Shown here: positions 58,355-64,000 of the stretch, piece after piece
How the letters are laid out: every line of letters starts with the position of its first letter
How positions within the stretch are numbered: the stretch's first letter is position 1
Source of the DNA: Erythrobasidium yunnanense
Taxonomy: Eukaryota; Basidiomycota; Cystobasidiomycetes; Erythrobasidiales; Erythrobasidiaceae
DNA: 64,000 bases
Assembly: GCA_001600175.1 (NCBI GenBank)
Contig: BCJC01000003.1
Span: 806,001 to 870,000 of the forward strand
Direction: 5' to 3'
Program-made: the position numbers and the translations under genes
Notes under the pieces: generated by a model
Seen by the model: only the letters and a program-made list of their open reading frames with translations
Told to the model about the DNA's origin: nothing
Database searches by the model: none

Positions 58355-59508
58355 CTATCTCGACCTCGAAGATAACGACAGCGACAGGCAAGACCTGATC
58401 AGAATTTCGGATGCACTGCAGGAGGGCAGATCAGGTGGAGCTGCGACGCATTGTGTAGAGCTTGCGGTCATGCCTAGCAGGCTGTACGCATCGTACTCGT
58501 TGCGGCCGACTTTCTTGGCTGGAATCTTCAGATCTGCATTTCTGTGGCTAGTGCGACCGAGAAGAACTCGACAGACGAGAAGCTTGTTGTCGCCCTCGGA
58601 ATCTATGAGAATGTTAGCCAGATCTGTGCAGAAGGTAGGGCGAGATTTGGTATGTACATGGCAAAAGCCTTGCTGCAGACCGGGGTCGTTGCTGTCACCA
58701 ATAGTCGCATTTCGGATGTCTACTGCTACGAGCTCCTTCATGAAATTATCTGGAAGCTGGTTGTAGAGACCTTGAAGATAATGCGGGCAGGTCAGCAGAG
58801 GTACAGATATCAAGCACATCAACTCACGATCCATCTTGTCGGTCTCAAAGAGTAAGACTTCGTTCCTTGCTGTTGAAGCGTAACCCAGCCTCACTGTTGA
58901 CAGATCGACGGCCCAAATAGGATCCAGCCAAAAGTGCTCGAAGCGCGCATGACCCTTATAGGTAGGGAAGTGGGTAGGCCGTTCATCATTTCGCTGCAGG
59001 CCTTTCGTAGGTCTGGACTCTGGGTCTGATCAACTCCTGCTCGGAAGAAAGCTTCGTCAGCAGGAACAGCTCCAACGGGCGAACCGGGAGACTTACTGTC
59101 AGCCAAAACGAGGTATTATAATGAGATGTGGTCTTCGACCAAAGATATCTCTGGAGAACTTGCGAGTTGGGCATCGCTCCAGCGTCGGCGTTTGCTCCAA
59201 ACTTGACCGTGTTCTGGTAGATCGTGTTGCTTGCAAAAGCATGGCGCCATGGTTGCTGTTTACGGACATGATGGCGAAGACCCAAAGGCATGCTGCTGCA
59301 TGATCAGCAGAAGTCACCTGACTCGAGCATACTTGTTTGCCTGCGTCGATGATCTTCTGCCAGCCTCATAAAATCTGGTGCACGACCGGATGGCGCGAAG
59401 GTCTAGAGTCGGGAACTCTCACTTGCTGGCTTTCTGGGTGACTGCTTCGACCATCAGCTCCCATCCTGGAAGTCCAATCGCGAGGGAGCCTGCGATGAGC
59501 TGGGCCAT
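58355..59508 (-). CDS. Uncharacterised multi-exon protein, possibly with an ADP-ribosyltransferase-like C-terminus
   Basis: Five exons join cleanly: MAQLIAGSLAIGLPGWELMV (ATG 59508); a short exon to ANKYARV; a long exon with NTIYQNTVKFGANADAGAMP and RYLWSKTTSHYNTSFWLT; RPTHFPTYKGHARFEHFWLD, PIWAVDLSTVRLGYASTARN and LLFETDKMD; then LYNQLPDNFMKELVAVDIRN, GFCHVHTKSRPTFCTDLANI, DNKLLVCRVLLGR and NEYDAYSLLGM. The last order (a Ser/Tyr segment, then LLVCRVLLGR, then EYDAYSLLG) loosely recalls the end of PARP catalytic domains (MLLCEVALG ... YDSVVG). The usual catalytic His and Glu were not placed, so this is only a suggestion. It is followed by the small gene at 57580. Confidence 0.5.
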
Positions 59509-61278
59509 GCGAACCTTGCATGGCGGTGATAACGAGGAAGGGATGATCTGGCGAAGTGAAGTGCGTTCTCTTCTCTCAAAGCGACGGTAACCGCATCCCT
59601 CAGGGATACTTCAGGCCGGGTGTCTGAGGGAAGAGGATCTCTGAGAGCCTAACAGAGCGCGAACGATCTTGTTGAGCAACTGAGCGCTTGCGAGACCGCA
59701 GCAAATATGTCTTACTTCGCTTGACGCGACCCTGACCGTAGTGATCTCTCTGCATGATGGCGAGACGAGATGGAAGCGGTACAGGTCACCGTTCGTTGAG
59801 TTGCGGGGTTCTAGGTGAGCAGGAGGGTTAACTGAGGGCGCAATCCGGCCAGTACTTGAGTTATTCAATGAAGTTCTGACGCGTGCTGTAAGCTAGTGTT
59901 GCATCAGTCAAGGGAGCTGATATGAGATTAGAGCTCACCGGCTGACCATATCGTAGATAGAGCTTCCCAGTAGTGTGATATGAGATAGTGTTAGAACGTG
60001 ATTGTAGATGTGGTATGTGTGCAGGTAGATATCATTATTGCGAGGGTGAGATGTAAGAAGGCTTAGAGGGAGTTGGTGTCAGATGTAAGTATGAAGAGAA
60101 GCAAGAGGTATTGCTGAAAACGAAGCGTCTTTTATAGTCTAGTTTCCAGCGTACATCGGTGTGGAAGTTGGAAGATTCGACGTTGCTAGGCTGTAAAGCG
60201 CGATCGAGACTTCCACTTCCATGACAGTGGAAGTAATGCGACCGCCGAGCCGGTGGAGTACGTCAAATCGATCTGACTTGGAGGATGCAGCGCCTACGGC
60301 AAGAGTTGTAAGACAGCAGAGCTTGCGAGCAATGACTGGAGCAGATAGCGAAGGCACGCTCAGTCTGATAGCTTCAGCTTCACGCTGTGTATGGCCACAG
60401 CTCATTGGCACTTTCCGAAGCTGCTCTAAAGGAGATATCCAGTCGGCATGCGAGCTTCTAGAGGTAAGAGCTGGAAGCTGGCTTGAACGAAAGGGCTGAG
60501 ATCTTGCTTCGAAACGCAAAGCAAGACAGATATGTCCAGTACCATAGAGGAGACAGGAGCTGACCTGCATTGACGAGCTTGTCCTTGCACTTTCTTTGCC
60601 TGTGTCTTGCTCAACGAAGCCAGCAGCCGGCTAGCAAGGTGAAGTGGAGACAGCACTTCTTGCTTGAGTTGAGTATAAGCTTCTGCAGTTGCGGTATGTA
60701 TGGAGATATCGCTGACACAGCGTGTATCGCGAGCTTGAGGAGTGCGAAAGCGGCCGTATCAGACCGAGTAGCGAGTGAGTGTCATTCGGTAGTGTCGGAT
60801 GGCGTGAGGAGAGAAGAGCATAGGGATAAATGCGAGCAACGTCAGTAACGTCGTAGGCTGCTGGATCATGCGCCTGCAGCAAAGTGTCAAGTCGAAGTTG
60901 ATGAAGTTGAAACTGATGAGGTCGTTCGTTGTTCGAGCCAGATCAGCGATGCGAGAGCCTAGACGCAGTAGCATAAGTAGATGATAGATCAAAGCATCAA
61001 GACTGTCAAGGATAGAGGTCTGCTTGCAGTAAGCTCAGCTCAAGGACAGCGAAAGAAGGACTGCTGGTCTTCCTAAAAAGAAATGATAGCGAAGGAAATG
61101 TAAGAGGTTCTACAGCAGCATTATAATGGAAGGGAGAACAGACTCTAGATCCTACACCACCCTCTGAGGTTCAATGCAGGCAACATAGGGCAGAAGAAAG
61201 AACAGAGCGACAGCTGCAAGTTTTATTTGAATGGCAGATAGGTAGGAGTAGACAACGACATTGATATTCTCAAGTCGT
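59509..61278. other. Unresolved region between the unknown genes and TEF1
   Basis: About 1.8 kb. Minus-strand frames such as HLEPRNSTNGDLYRFHLVS (59611-59868, no ATG), and MLLRLGSRIADLARTTND leading by a possible splice to LQAHDPAAYDVTDVARIY (60640-60980), have protein-like composition, but I could not assemble a complete gene. The last 200 bases are TEF1 3' flank. No RNA gene or repeat noticed. Confidence 0.4.
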
Positions 61279-63539
<2,261 letters not shown>

Positions 63540-64000
63540 TGTGTATGTTTTGTATGTGTTTTCGAGTTCTAACTCTGTGAGGAAAAGAGAAGAGAGCAGC
63601 CAGGCCACTTCCTCAAACTTGGGCGACCTTGCCCAATTTTTCTTCGACGAGCTTCCCTCAAAAAAATCGGCCGCAGGGTGGCAACGGCAAAAAAGAATCA
63701 GAAATGATAGAGCGATGCAGAGTCGTTGTACTGTTATTGCGATACAGATAGCAATACTGTCGAGTTTGAGCGGAGCAGATTGAGCAAGGTTGTAGAAAGC
63801 GGTGCCTGAGACGTATAGAACGTGCCTATGCTTGTGCGATGTAGCAATTGAGATGCAATAGAACAAGTGCAACGACAGATACTGTCGACAGCTCATCACC
63901 GTCGCCTTGCCCTGGTTCGCGCAGATTGTGCCTTGTTCAACTGGATATCACTCATCTCCAGGCCCCATTGTCAGTATCAGCTTTGATGAGGATCTGACGG
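63540..64000 (-). promoter_or_regulatory. TEF1 upstream region
   Basis: Sequence upstream of the split start codon. On the coding strand the 30 bases before AT are A/C-rich (ACACATACAAAACATACACA), a leader typical of highly expressed fungal genes. No coding frame here is convincing. Confidence 0.6.

Noticed and set aside
58470-58855. Plus-strand frames of about 100 codons (MASATEKNST and overlapping)
   Set aside because: They are antisense to a minus-strand gene whose introns and frames join consistently.

Overview
The window is nuclear DNA from an intron-rich basidiomycete fungus. Genes sit close together on both strands. Almost every gene is cut by several introns of about 45-75 bases with GT-AG ends and a CTNAN-like branch site. 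The gene set is fungal: Nem1, APC4, DPH7, Dbp3, Yop1, Tim22, Ost5, fimbrin, a Cdc25-type RasGEF, phosphoketolase and EF-1alpha. A MATA-type HMG-box regulator and the intron density point to Basidiomycota, perhaps a small-genome Pucciniomycotina or Ustilaginomycotina lineage; the exact group is inference.

Layout. 0-6.2 kb (minus strand): the 5' part of a zinc alcohol/formaldehyde dehydrogenase, a phenol 2-monooxygenase-like flavoprotein and an HMG-box factor. 7.9-12.6 kb (plus): fimbrin, then the lipin phosphatase Nem1. 12.9-16.1 kb (minus): phosphoketolase. 16.3-19.9 kb (plus): a biotin-ligase-N-terminal-like amidotransferase, a UPF0643 protein and an AGTRAP-like membrane protein; the first two are each preceded by a copy of the same roughly 250-base direct repeat. 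20-27 kb (minus): a TMEM135-like membrane protein and a large GTPase-RasGEF fusion. 27.3-31.05 kb (plus): mitochondrial D-lactate dehydrogenase and DPH7. 31.07-34.8 kb (minus): APC4. 35-41.2 kb: a GPI-anchored protein, an unknown Ser-rich protein, Yop1 and a Gfo/Idh/MocA oxidoreductase.

41.5-47.3 kb is the most unusual part. Three tandem, diverged copies of a small three-exon gene of no family I recognise are interleaved with fragments of a second sequence. The 5' end of a multi-pass membrane protein gene is also duplicated; the full gene lies at 46.0-47.3 kb. Two consecutive repeat units of about 1.9 kb are visible.

47.6-57.2 kb holds an MFS transporter, a protein with repeated LDLP motifs, a trypsin-like protease with a mitochondrial-type leader, Tim22, Ost5 (with a GC-AG intron), a lysine-rich nucleolar-type protein, a small unknown protein and Dbp3. 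57.6-59.5 kb has two unknown minus-strand genes. 59.5-61.3 kb could not be resolved. 61.3-63.5 kb is EF-1alpha (TEF1), whose 5' end is extraordinary: the start codon is split AT|G by a 311-base intron and is followed by coding micro-exons of 11, 13 and 9 bases.

Many genes serve housekeeping roles (mitochondrial import and lactate oxidation, ER shape and lipid control, N-glycosylation, cell cycle, translation). The tandem cluster and the 16-18 kb repeat pair are the likely sites of recent local rearrangement. Gene spans below run from start codon to stop codon and include introns; exon joins were made by eye.
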